Source: Gangjinia marincola
Lineage (GTDB): Bacteria > Bacteroidota > Bacteroidia > Flavobacteriales > Flavobacteriaceae
DNA length: 64,000 nt
Reading direction: 5' to 3'
Assembly: GCF_039523415.1 (NCBI RefSeq)
Contig: NZ_BAAAFG010000001.1
Coordinates: 1-64,000 of the forward strand
The notes under the pieces were generated by a model. The model was not told the origin of the DNA. It searched no databases and worked only from the letters and a program-made list of their open reading frames with translations. Shown piece by piece: positions 17,545 to 25,373 of this stretch (positions are counted from its first letter, which is position 1; every line of letters begins with the position of its first letter). Both the position numbers and the translations under genes were made by a program.

Positions 17545-17768
17545 TCCAAATTCCGTTTATCCATGGCATCTTGGGATATCAGCCGGCCGTTTTTTATATC
17601 GTCTTCGCTCATTTCCAACATTTCCTTTTGTTCGGCCGTTAGTTCCTGAATTTCTGAAACAATTGAACTGGATGAGACAAGAGTATCAAGTGCCTCCAAG
17701 AATTCTTTGTTTCTTATCGCTAGGATTTTATCGATGAGCCCGGTTCTTATTTTATCGACTGTTGACAT
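17526..17768 (-). CDS. Antitoxin of the ParE/RelE pair
   Basis: 80 residues, acidic and helical. The C-terminal part (MSEDDIKNGRLISQDAMDKRNLEWL) matches addiction-module antidote proteins that precede ParE toxins in Bacteroidota. The first half probably dimerises and binds DNA. It is translated first and overlaps the toxin start, the common antitoxin-toxin order, and is expected to neutralise the toxin and repress the operon. Upstream lies spacer A with the motif GTTGTGGTACATTATG. Confidence 0.82.
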   Translation of the reverse strand: MSTVDKIRTGLIDKILAIRNKEFLEALDTLVSSSSIVSEIQELTAEQKEMLEMSEDDIKNGRLISQDAMDKRNLEWLNGL

Positions 17769-18281
17769 TTTCAGTTTTGTTTTATGTTACAATTTCGGAA
17801 ATTTAGCCGGATTTTCATAATGTACCACAACAGGATTTGTGTCTTGCCTACAACAATCCGCCAACTCGTGGAAAGAGAAAGACATTTTAATGGCGCAGTG
17901 TCACGGGTAGACCTTCCCGAATTCTCGGTACGCCACATAGTTTATTTGTCCGACTACCGGAGGATACACTGTGTCAAATATACTTCGTCTTCGCTCAGCA
18001 CGATTTTTTGCCTTAACACTCTTGGATAAAAATAGACAATTCAATTTCAATGAGGAGTAGAACATCCAACGATCCGCCGGCTGGCTGAGAGCGGAATGCA
18101 AAAAAGTCCTCCTTATGACATTCTTTTCAACGATCACATATAGAGCCCGTACTGAACTTGATTCAGTAATACTGATCAAGTTATACTAAAATAAAAAGGT
18201 GGTTTAAATAAAAAAAGAAAATATTAGTTAGCTTTAGAGAATTGGACTAAGGCTTTTCATAGGATAGGGTGTTGTGCCATG
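17769..18281. repeat. Large cassette spacer, copy A of a duplicated ~450-bp sequence
   Basis: No gene. From about 17820 to 18281 it parallels 18898-19349 block by block: the tagacaattcaatttyaat block, the aatgcaaaaaagtcc block, tcacatatagagcc, ctgaacttgattcagtaa, and aagaaaatattagtta. On the minus strand it begins right after the stop of gene 18282-18869 with TAACATGGCACAACACC and ends CCTGTTGTGGTACATTATG. A 92-codon frame across it is not supported. Length is far above a standard attC site. Confidence 0.7.
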
Positions 18282-18869
18282 TTATTTTGTAAATTCCGAA
18301 ATGTCTTCACGAATCTTTTTTAAATATTCTTTATAAGTACTTTTCTTCTTCTCGTGTTTGGCTTTTAAATCCATTAAAAGTCCTTTTACCTTAGTCAGTT
18401 TTTCTTCTATTTTTTCTAATGATTCAGTTTCTGAAAATTCGATTTTTTCCATCTGTTGTATAATCAAAAAAGATTCCGTGTTCAAATCGTCAAAGACTTT
18501 GGTGTCCACATCGTAAAACATATGGATGTGATGATGCTCAAAAGATTGCGGATTCGCATTTCGGTCAGATAATTTTTTAATAGTTTCTTGAATCGAATCG
18601 TACAAAGGTCCAGAAAAACCTTGTTCAAGTTGAACATCAATTTGATGAATCATCAATCCGATTAATTCTAGATGCTCATAATAAAATTCGGAAGTTTTTT
18701 TAGCTGCGGTCAGCTTTTCAGTCCAGAATGCTTTTTTAATTACCTTTTTGTATCTCGTATTTTCTAAAAAAGTGTCAATTAGCGTTTTACAAATAAATCC
18801 AACGGCAGTAAATGTAGTCGCAATTAAAAGTGTTGCTATTTCAGGATTTTCTTGTAAAATTTTAAACAT
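18282..18869 (-). CDS. Membrane-anchored helical hypothetical protein
   Basis: 195 residues from the ATG at 18869 (a TTG at 18884 is in frame but weaker). A single N-terminal membrane segment at about 10-30 (IATLLIATTFTAVGFICKTLI) is followed by a long helical, lysine- and glutamate-rich domain with likely coiled coil at the end (KGLLMDLKAKHEKKKSTYKEYLKKI). A FEHHHIHMF histidine cluster lies near residue 115. No family recognised. It occupies its own cassette between duplicated spacers A and B. Confidence 0.6.
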   Translation of the reverse strand: MFKILQENPEIATLLIATTFTAVGFICKTLIDTFLENTRYKKVIKKAFWTEKLTAAKKTSEFYYEHLELIGLMIHQIDVQLEQGFSGPLYDSIQETIKKLSDRNANPQSFEHHHIHMFYDVDTKVFDDLNTESFLIIQQMEKIEFSETESLEKIEEKLTKVKGLLMDLKAKHEKKKSTYKEYLKKIREDISEFTK

Positions 18870-19349
18870 AAATTTCGATTTCAATGTCAGTTTTAATGCA
18901 CTACAACATGATTTTTATCTTGCCTTCGGCGACCCCCAACTCGTTGGGGGGAGAGAGGCATTTTAAAAGCGCAGCGCCACGGGTAGCCCTCCCAAATAGT
19001 CGGGGACCTTCATAGGTTGTTACTTGTTCAACTACCGGCGAATACAGTGTGTTGAATGTACTTTGTCTTCGCTCTGCACGATTTTGCTTTTAAATCCTTT
19101 GAATAAAAATAGACAATTCAATTTTAATGGGGAGTAGTACATCCAACGATCCACCAGCTGGCGGAGAGCGAAATGCAAAAAAGTCCCCCCTTATGACATT
19201 GTTTTCAAAAATCACATATAGAGCCTTTGCTGAACTTGATTCAGTAAGGCTGAGCAAGTTATATTAAAAGAAAAACGCTGGTTTAAGTAAAAAAGAAAAT
19301 ATTAGTTAACTTAAGAGAACTGGACTAAGGCTTTTCGTAGGAGCCATTG
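18870..19349. repeat. Large cassette spacer, copy B of a duplicated ~450-bp sequence
   Basis: No gene. It is an imperfect direct repeat of spacer A. On the minus strand it opens with GTAACAATGGCTCCTACGAAAA after the stop at 19350 and ends ATGTTGTAGTGCATTAAAAC before gene 18282-18869. It contains a ccccaactcgttgggg hairpin at about 18936-18951 and the palindrome TCCACCAGCTGGCGGA at 19150-19165. Confidence 0.7.
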
Positions 19350-20717
19350 TTACCTGCTGGCTTTTTTCGATTTCCATAATAAATAAGCAGGATTATTTTT
19401 AACCTCTTTATTGTACGAAAGGTAATCCGTATATCCTTTTCCCATAGCTACAGCAGTCGCAAGTAAACTAAAACCACCAGTATGAAAACTACTCGCTAAG
19501 CCTCCAAGTCCAACTATAGCATTTACTGAAGCTTGCTTTTTAATATGGTCAATCTTATTTTTAATTTTTTGACCTTGTACTTCATCCAATTCGTGAAATA
19601 TATTCTCTGCTTTTTGTTTTAATATTTTCTCGTCAGTTTCATTTCTCAATTCTCGAAAACTCTTTTCTAATTCTAGTCTAAAATTTGTAAAAACATTTTC
19701 TTCATAAAGTCTTATATCCATAAGTTTTTGAATATCTAAATTTTCTAAAAAGGGTAAATCCAGGTTCATTATTTGAGTAGCCGTATATGCAGGAATGTTT
19801 TGTTTGGTTTCAAAGTTTTCTGTGATAAGATTATTAGTGAAATTATTATCACATAAATAAGTTGAGTTTAGATTGGACGCTATAAAAGTTTCATTAAAAA
19901 CTTTATCAAAATACGCCTTAGAAGCACTATTTATGGATTGTTGTACCCAAGCATTAAAATGATCCTTTGTTGGCGGTGTATCAGGCAAAGTTTGTTTAAA
20001 TGTAGCTTTTCCTGTGTTTTCATCGAAGTCCATCATTTCCATTTCAAACAGATGATAAATCATACTTTTAGAAAAGTTTGATTCTTTAAAGTCAACTACA
20101 ATTCCTCTACAAGGCTTTAGTGTGTCTTCATCAACATACCAACCACCTTTGTCCATTTTTTTCATTGAGCGTACAGATACGTTGTCCCAAAAGAAATCCA
20201 TAATCGGTTTTGGTAAAGCTGAGTTATAGTAATCAGTTGGTAGGTTTAAAGGAATTGATTTTGGTCCTTCGAAATGATAACTTAAAGGAAAAATTTTCAC
20301 ATAATCAGCTACAATCATAGGTGTGATTTCCTTTAAAAACTTCGATGCCTTACTTACATCTGTCTTATTTAAACCATTCGATTGATATCCTAAGTATTCT
20401 CCAGTAACTTTTGACATATCAGATTGAAAATCGCTATGTCTAAACAATGGGTCGTAAATTATAAATTGGTCTACATAAAGTGACGTTTGTTTTAATAATT
20501 CATAGGGTGTCTTTTGAGTTGATGAAAAAACTTTTAGAAATGATTCTTTGTCCTTTATTTCTTTAATTAATTCGGGATAATTTTTGATACAATGATTTCG
20601 ATAATCTAAAAGTTCCTTCTCAATTCTTGAATCAGTTTCATTTCTAAAATTATTCGAAATACTCTTTTCGTTAAAAAGAATACTATCGGATAAGAAGTTA
20701 TATGTTATTGAGCCCAT
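19350..20717 (-). CDS. Hypothetical cassette protein with glycine-rich hydrophobic C-terminus
   Basis: 455 residues, ATG at 20717; no family recognised. Mostly helical and soluble in the first 380 residues (DVSKASKFLKEITPMIVADYVKIFPL; KILKQKAENIFHEL), followed by a hydrophobic glycine-rich segment near 405-430 (AIVGLGGLASSFHTGG) that could insert in a membrane, then a short basic tail. A role in defence or stress is conceivable from the setting but is not shown by any motif. Its cassette has the best-defined ends: GTTACCTGC in front of the gene and GCAGGTAAC at its stop, exact complements (plus-strand 20732-20740 and 19349-19357). Confidence 0.65.
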   Translation of the reverse strand: MGSITYNFLSDSILFNEKSISNNFRNETDSRIEKELLDYRNHCIKNYPELIKEIKDKESFLKVFSSTQKTPYELLKQTSLYVDQFIIYDPLFRHSDFQSDMSKVTGEYLGYQSNGLNKTDVSKASKFLKEITPMIVADYVKIFPLSYHFEGPKSIPLNLPTDYYNSALPKPIMDFFWDNVSVRSMKKMDKGGWYVDEDTLKPCRGIVVDFKESNFSKSMIYHLFEMEMMDFDENTGKATFKQTLPDTPPTKDHFNAWVQQSINSASKAYFDKVFNETFIASNLNSTYLCDNNFTNNLITENFETKQNIPAYTATQIMNLDLPFLENLDIQKLMDIRLYEENVFTNFRLELEKSFRELRNETDEKILKQKAENIFHELDEVQGQKIKNKIDHIKKQASVNAIVGLGGLASSFHTGGFSLLATAVAMGKGYTDYLSYNKEVKNNPAYLLWKSKKASR

Positions 20718-20847
20718 AGTTTTTTCAGCTTGCAGGTAACGTTGTTGTATCAGAAAAGATGCGTGGTTTAAGCACCAGAGTTAGCAAATAAATCACAGAT
20801 ATAAAGTCCGCAAGGACTTTCGTAAGTTGGCTTTTACCAGCACTTTT
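20718..20847. repeat. attC-like spacer of near-typical length
   Basis: About 130-150 bp including the flanking arms. Read on the minus strand it runs from GCCTAACACC (inside the last codons of the upstream gene) through an imperfect hairpin gaaagtccttgcggactttat, AACTCTGGTGCTTAAACCACGC, and ends ACAACAACGTTACCTGC before the ATG at 20717. The R''-hairpin-R' layout and size are like an integron attC site. Confidence 0.6.
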
Positions 20848-21582
20848 TTATACGGTGTTAGGCATAGTTTTTTTATTCAGATAGATTGTTCTTAATTCAT
20901 TTGTAGTTATCAAAATAGTTGAGTCTATTGATATTTCATTTTCAATTTCAGTAATTAGATTTACAAAAGTATTGTCTAACCTACTTGCAAGGACTCTGTC
21001 TAATAAATCAATTTTTTCAGGTTCAACATTATTTAATGCTCTCTTTAACATATTTAGATTTGGGATAATCCTATCAATACGATTACATTTTTTTAGCGTA
21101 ATGACTGCTTTCAAATAACTGAAAACGGCTGGAACAAATTGCTTTTCTAACATTAGAGAACGACCTTGTAAATAATATGTGTTTGCGTCTATTTCATACA
21201 TAGCCATATCATTTTTATTTTCCAACTCTTTTAGATTCGTTCTATATTCATCAACAATTTTGTCAATTTTTAATTCATTATTTTCCTTAAAAGTATCAAG
21301 TTAGTTATCAAAACTAATCTTTAAATTTTCAGCTAATTCTTTATAGTTTTTTCTCTGGAAGTATTGAACAAGTATAGGTAATGCTATTCCTAAAATTGTT
21401 ATTACAATTATAAGTTTTAACCAAGCAGAATCATAAAAATTATTAACTTCAGTAGCTATACTGTTTTGTGTGTCAATTTCATATTTCAACTTATCTAATT
21501 GGTTTTGAATTTTTAAAGAATCTATTTGTTTTAAAAATTTCATCTTAAGTTCAATGCTCTTAGTTATCGTGTCTTGAATCAT
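20848..21582 (-). pseudogene. Membrane-anchored hypothetical protein gene split by one in-frame stop
   Basis: The ATG at 21582 opens a frame to a TAA at 21301-21303 (93 residues, ending KISFDN). The same frame then runs on without a further stop to 20848 (LDTFKENNELKIDKIVDEY...MPNTV), so a single nonsense codon splits a 244-residue protein. Features: N-terminal coiled coil (ELKMKFLKQIDSLKIQNQLDK), a membrane segment at about 54-72 (LKLIIVITILGIALPILVQYF), then a cytoplasmic helical part with a TPR-like stretch (DANTYYLQGRSLMLEKQF). A product could restart at 21225. The last codons contain GCCTAAC and the upstream region GTTAGGC, giving the cassette matching 9-bp ends. Function unknown. Confidence 0.75.
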
Positions 21583-21590
21583 CTTGGGTT

Positions 21591-21650
21591 AAATTATGCC
21601 TAACTCATTTATAAACGCAAAATACATAAAAACAGACGATTATATTCATT
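21591..21650. repeat. Proximal end of the cassette-like array
   Basis: On the minus strand: ATGAGTTAGGCATAATTTAACC in front of the split gene. ATGCCTAAC at plus 21596-21604 is the exact complement of GTTAGGCAT at 20857-20865, and the match extends to 13 of 14 bases. This marks the boundary between the array and the resident PagL-like gene, whose stop is at 21651. Confidence 0.6.
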
Positions 21651-22871
21651 TTAATCCAACCTTCGCATCACCCCTACACTCACTTCACTAAATTCTGCTT
21701 GTCCAAAGTTTGCGTTTAAATGCGCCCCAATAAATACATTGGTTTTAGGGAGCTTATCAGTATTGAACAGATAATAGGTTAATCCTAATCGGCTCATGAT
21801 ACTACGTTTTAATTCGTAGTATGCGTCTAGTTTTCCGGGTTTGTAATAGGGTGTGCCGTAGATGCCTTCTTCGGCTTCGTTTAATTCCCAGTCAACTTTA
21901 TAAAAGGGTTTATGGATGTTAACTCCTAATTGTAGGTCTGCTCCAATGTGCCCGAGTACTATTCCGGCCTTAGCCGCAATCCCATAATTGGAAGCGTAAC
22001 TAAACGCATTCTCTTTAAAATAGGCATACCGCTCTGTGATGATAGGTTCATCGCTCTGGATCACATCGTAATAATGTTGGTAAAAACGGTAGTAAGCACC
22101 TATGCTAACCATAAAGGTTTTGTTTACGATAAATCCATAATCTGCGGCAAAGGCGTAGACTTCTTTTTTATCCTTAAAGCGCAACTCCCCAAAGGTATTT
22201 ACTCCTAATCCCGCTCTTACCGTATAAAAATAGTTTTTAGTTCTGACGGTAGAAGCTGCAGAGGTCGTCTTGGTATCCATTGCCGGGTCAGTTTTAGTGC
22301 GGAGTGCGATAGGGCGGGAAACACTAAACAAAAAAGAATTAAACCCCTGGTTGGGAATCCTGGAATGCCCGTTGCTATGGTGAAAATAGCCTAATCCAAT
22401 TTTCCACTGATGGATATAGCGGTATACAAACGCACGATACGACCAATTGAGATGGGTGCTGATGCCGCGGTTGAGTGCATTCGTTTCAGGATCGTAGGTA
22501 TTAGGAAAGTAGGAGGCACCAAAACCTGTGTGCAGCGTCCATTTGTATTCAGCGCCCTTGTTAAGCTTTAATTCTATAAACGGAAGCACAAAATATCCCT
22601 GACCTATCGCGTCTTGATTTCCAAAATCTGATATTCCAATTGAAATCCCGGTGGTCGGTCGACCCAGCACCTCCATCCATCTGGCACCTGCGTCTTTATG
22701 TTGTTTGGCATAGGATAGGACAAACCCGGTTTGAAGCGAGGTAGCTGGAAATCCTTCATTAGGTTCTGAAAGTATACCGAAAAGCGCCTCTGGCACCAGC
22801 TGCGTTTGCGACCTTTCTTGTGCCTGTATCGAACAGATCATAAAAAGACAGGCAATGAGAAAAGCGCGCAT
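21651..22871 (-). CDS. PagL-like acyloxyacyl hydrolase (lipid A 3-O-deacylase family)
   Basis: 406 residues with a signal peptide (MRAFLIACLFMICSIQA). An outer-membrane beta-barrel pattern of alternating aromatic strands runs through the protein. The stretch YFHHSNGHSRIPNQG (around residues 162-176) matches the PagL active site, where His and Ser of an H-x-S-N-G motif form the catalytic pair that removes the 3-O acyl chain from lipid A. It is longer than Gram-negative PagL (about 170-190 residues), as are other Bacteroidota members. It likely remodels outer-membrane lipid A. Single gene, immediately beyond the cassette-like array. Confidence 0.8.
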   Translation of the reverse strand: MRAFLIACLFMICSIQAQERSQTQLVPEALFGILSEPNEGFPATSLQTGFVLSYAKQHKDAGARWMEVLGRPTTGISIGISDFGNQDAIGQGYFVLPFIELKLNKGAEYKWTLHTGFGASYFPNTYDPETNALNRGISTHLNWSYRAFVYRYIHQWKIGLGYFHHSNGHSRIPNQGFNSFLFSVSRPIALRTKTDPAMDTKTTSAASTVRTKNYFYTVRAGLGVNTFGELRFKDKKEVYAFAADYGFIVNKTFMVSIGAYYRFYQHYYDVIQSDEPIITERYAYFKENAFSYASNYGIAAKAGIVLGHIGADLQLGVNIHKPFYKVDWELNEAEEGIYGTPYYKPGKLDAYYELKRSIMSRLGLTYYLFNTDKLPKTNVFIGAHLNANFGQAEFSEVSVGVMRRLD

Positions 22872-23087
22872 AAAGAAGTACTTGTTTACGCGTACAAAAT
22901 AGAAAAAAGTTTCAAGTTATGGCGCAATGCGACTCTTTTGAGAAAGAGGAGTTTTGTGCGCACGCTAGTAATTGCTGAAAACGCTGTTTTTCCGGTAAAG
23001 ATTTAGGTAAAATAATCTCGTGGAATTCAATTCTGCATCTGCGTATTCAAGATAGACTTCCGCGAAGGCGTAATTAGATTTACTGGA

Positions 23088-24152
23088 CTATAAATCAATT
23101 TCATAACTGCCGTATAGTTCTTGAACAACTTGTTCTGTAGCGGTGAAGAAAGGCTTATCTTTTAATTCGTCTGCTTTTTCAAAATAAGGGTAAAGCGTTT
23201 TGTCTTTGTATTTTTCGACTAAAATGGGATGCACATAATAGGTACGGCATACGTTACGGGTGTTTCCTAGGGCTTTCGCCGAAGCGTCAAATCCATGTAA
23301 CAGATTCTTGTCTTGCTCTTTTTCATCTTCAGGTGGTGCTAATTCTTTTAAGGTCTCAAAGAAAATCTTACTTGCTGCCCAGGTTCTAAAATCTTTAGCC
23401 GAAAAGAAGTTTCCGCTCAATTCCTGAATGTATTCATTCACCATGGTACTGTCAATAGTGCTTTTATCTCCATCCTGGTCGTAGTATTTGAATAGCTCCC
23501 AGCCCGGGATCTCCTCACATTGATTCACCAACTTAATCAAACGTTTATTTCTGATCGTGATATTATGCTCCTTACCGCGTTTTCCTATAAAATTAAACTT
23601 CATTTTGTCTTTGTAGATATCTACGTGCTTGCTGCGCAAGGTAGATAAGCCGTAGGTTTTGTTGCGCCTGGCATAATAATCATTCCCTACACGCACATGG
23701 GTCTCTTCCATGAGTTTAAGCACTAAGGCAAGCACTTTAGTCCGGGGCATGCCGGGTTGTGCTAAGTCAATTTCGACTTGTTTGCGTAGGGCAGGCAAAA
23801 CATTACCAAAGGCTGCCATTTTAAAAAACTTGGTTTCGTTTCTAATCTTCATCCACAGGTCGTGGTAGCGGTATACTTTTCTGTTTTTATCATCGCGACC
23901 AACGGCTTGTAGGTGACCATTTTCTGGCTTGGCAATTTTTACGTTTTTCCAATTAGGTGGGATAACTAATGATTTGATTCGATCAATGGTTTTGTTTTCT
24001 TTTACGCGCTCTTTTCCCATGAGGTAGGTGAAGCCACGGCCATGTGGTTTTCTTAAAATGCTTAAATGATGATCGTTTACATACACCAAATCAGCCACTT
24101 TTGCTGTTTGCCGAGGATTCTTAAGGGAGGATAAAAGTTCATTTGCGTTCAT
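23088..24152 (-). CDS. DNA topoisomerase IB
   Basis: 354 residues, typical of bacterial type IB topoisomerases of the vaccinia virus class. N-terminal domain (TYLMGKERVKENKTIDRIKSL; PPNWKNVKIAKPENGHLQAVG), catalytic domain with RVGNDYYARRNKTYGLSTLR, the KxRxxHxR-type pentad region, FRTWAASKIFFETL, and the C-terminal tyrosine segment NTRNVCRTYYVHP (around residue 300), which forms the 3'-phosphotyrosine link. It relaxes supercoils without ATP. Not in an operon. Distinguished from tyrosine recombinases by the whole-length match to the topoisomerase pattern. Confidence 0.9.
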   Translation of the reverse strand: MNANELLSSLKNPRQTAKVADLVYVNDHHLSILRKPHGRGFTYLMGKERVKENKTIDRIKSLVIPPNWKNVKIAKPENGHLQAVGRDDKNRKVYRYHDLWMKIRNETKFFKMAAFGNVLPALRKQVEIDLAQPGMPRTKVLALVLKLMEETHVRVGNDYYARRNKTYGLSTLRSKHVDIYKDKMKFNFIGKRGKEHNITIRNKRLIKLVNQCEEIPGWELFKYYDQDGDKSTIDSTMVNEYIQELSGNFFSAKDFRTWAASKIFFETLKELAPPEDEKEQDKNLLHGFDASAKALGNTRNVCRTYYVHPILVEKYKDKTLYPYFEKADELKDKPFFTATEQVVQELYGSYEIDL

Positions 24153-24255
24153 GCTTTAAATGTAATCGCTTTTTATACCTCAATTTCTTAAAGAAGCGTG
24201 AATACTACGGTAAAATTTGCCAATAAATGGCCGGGAGTACTTTTAGCGCAAAAAA

Positions 24256-24280
24256 AAAACCCGCTGAATCAGCAGGTTTT
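24256..24280 (-). terminator. Rho-independent terminator after the BON/LysM gene
   Basis: Arms aaaacccgctga (24256-24267) and tcagcaggtttt (24269-24280) pair with one mismatch; the long A-run at 24251-24259 gives a T-run on the minus strand after the stem. Confidence 0.75.
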
Positions 24281-24300
24281 TATATCATTATTTAAGCGTA

Positions 24301-24678
24301 CTACATCTTAGGAATCACTAATTCCTGACCCGGGTGGATCATATCTGGATTGTCTAATTTGTCGCGATTTGCTTCAAATATTTTGTTGTACTTCATGGGG
24401 TCACCGTAATAATGCTTGGCAATCTTGCTTAGGGATTCACCTTTTTCCACTTCATGCTTCGCATAATAGGAGTCATTAGCCACTTTAATATCAGCCATAA
24501 GGTCGTTAGGGTTCTCACCGCCAACACGCTTAATTTCATCCCACAGTAAATCTTTTTGGTATTGCGTTTCTGCCGTACCTCTTATTTCCAGTTTACCGTT
24601 ATTTTCTTTGACGTCTCCGTTTTGAATGTTGAGTTTTTCTCCTAATTCTAAAACGCTTTGATATTTACTTTTTACCAT
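24301..24678 (-). CDS. BON/LysM domain protein (YgaU/Kbp-like)
   Basis: 125 residues without signal peptide. N-terminal BON-like domain (about 1-70; NGKLEIRGTAETQYQKDLLWDEI) and C-terminal LysM domain (about 75-123; EKGESLSKIAKHYYGDPMKYNKIFEAN...GQELVIP). This is the layout of E. coli YgaU (Kbp), a small cytoplasmic potassium-binding, stress-induced protein. Whether potassium binding holds here is inferred from the family only. Monocistronic with its own terminator. Confidence 0.88.
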   Translation of the reverse strand: MVKSKYQSVLELGEKLNIQNGDVKENNGKLEIRGTAETQYQKDLLWDEIKRVGGENPNDLMADIKVANDSYYAKHEVEKGESLSKIAKHYYGDPMKYNKIFEANRDKLDNPDMIHPGQELVIPKM

Positions 24679-24795
24679 GATGTATTTGTTTATTTCCTGA
24701 TTGGTCAGGTAGGTTAATTTTCATTAAAGATAAGCCATGTAATTTAATTCTAAAATTTCGAGAAATAAATTACTGTTAATCTTGGGTTCACCTGA

Positions 24796-25371
24796 CTATC
24801 TCCCTCCACGTGATTTAAGACTTGCCCGGCACAGATCAATAATGGCTGTTATGCGTTTTTGGCGCGTCTCTTCACGCTTTGCCTGATTGAGCCAGTACAG
24901 ATAATTCTTTTGATAACTAAAGCTAAACGCTGAATAATTTTTGTACGCCTGTGGATTGTTATCAAAAGCCTGCTGAAGATCTGGCGGAATGATACCTGCC
25001 TCAACTTCATCCAGTGCGGTCCAGGAACCATTTTCTTTAGCTATTTGGATTGCTTTTAATCCTGAAGGCTTCATTCTACCTGTGGCGATGAGCTCTTCCA
25101 CATATCCTTTGTTGACTTTGCTCCATACACTTTTTGGCTTTCTGGGACAAAAGTATTGCCGGCGTTTGCCATTACCCAAACTTTTTACCGTAGAATCAAT
25201 CCAGCCGTAGCATAAAGCCACCTTGACCGCCTCTTCCCAACGCATGGTCGGGATATTACACTCCAGTTTATAAAAGATAAGATATACGCCATCATTGGTA
25301 GCGTGATGCACATCCAGCCAATCCGTCCAAAGTTGATCGTTCTCAAAATAAAGTTCCGGCGTCGTAGCCAT
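24796..25371 (-). CDS. YdeI/OmdA family protein
   Basis: 191 residues matching the YdeI or OmpD-associated (OmdA, PF13376-type) family. Family marks: WTDWLDVHHATNDGVYLIFYK, the AVKVALCYGWIDSTVKSLG motif, FCPRKPKSVWSKVNKGYVEEL, and the C-terminal YQKNYLYWLNQAKREETRQKRI segment. The family has been tied to bacteriocin or peptide tolerance in enterobacteria; the mechanism is unknown. It starts 2 bp after the stop of the M28 peptidase gene on the same strand, so the two are probably co-transcribed. Confidence 0.88.
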   Translation of the reverse strand: MATTPELYFENDQLWTDWLDVHHATNDGVYLIFYKLECNIPTMRWEEAVKVALCYGWIDSTVKSLGNGKRRQYFCPRKPKSVWSKVNKGYVEELIATGRMKPSGLKAIQIAKENGSWTALDEVEAGIIPPDLQQAFDNNPQAYKNYSAFSFSYQKNYLYWLNQAKREETRQKRITAIIDLCRASLKSRGGR

Positions 25372-25373
25372 GC

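Noticed and set aside
17901..18179. 92-codon minus-strand frame across spacer A
   Set aside because: It lies in a conserved non-coding repeat; the matching stretch of spacer B is not open in the same way, so DNA, not protein, is conserved.
16205..21650. Integrative element or prophage as explanation for the accessory stretch
   Set aside because: No integrase, transposase, phage structural or conjugation gene is present, and no flanking direct repeats typical of such elements were found; the cassette-array reading fits better.
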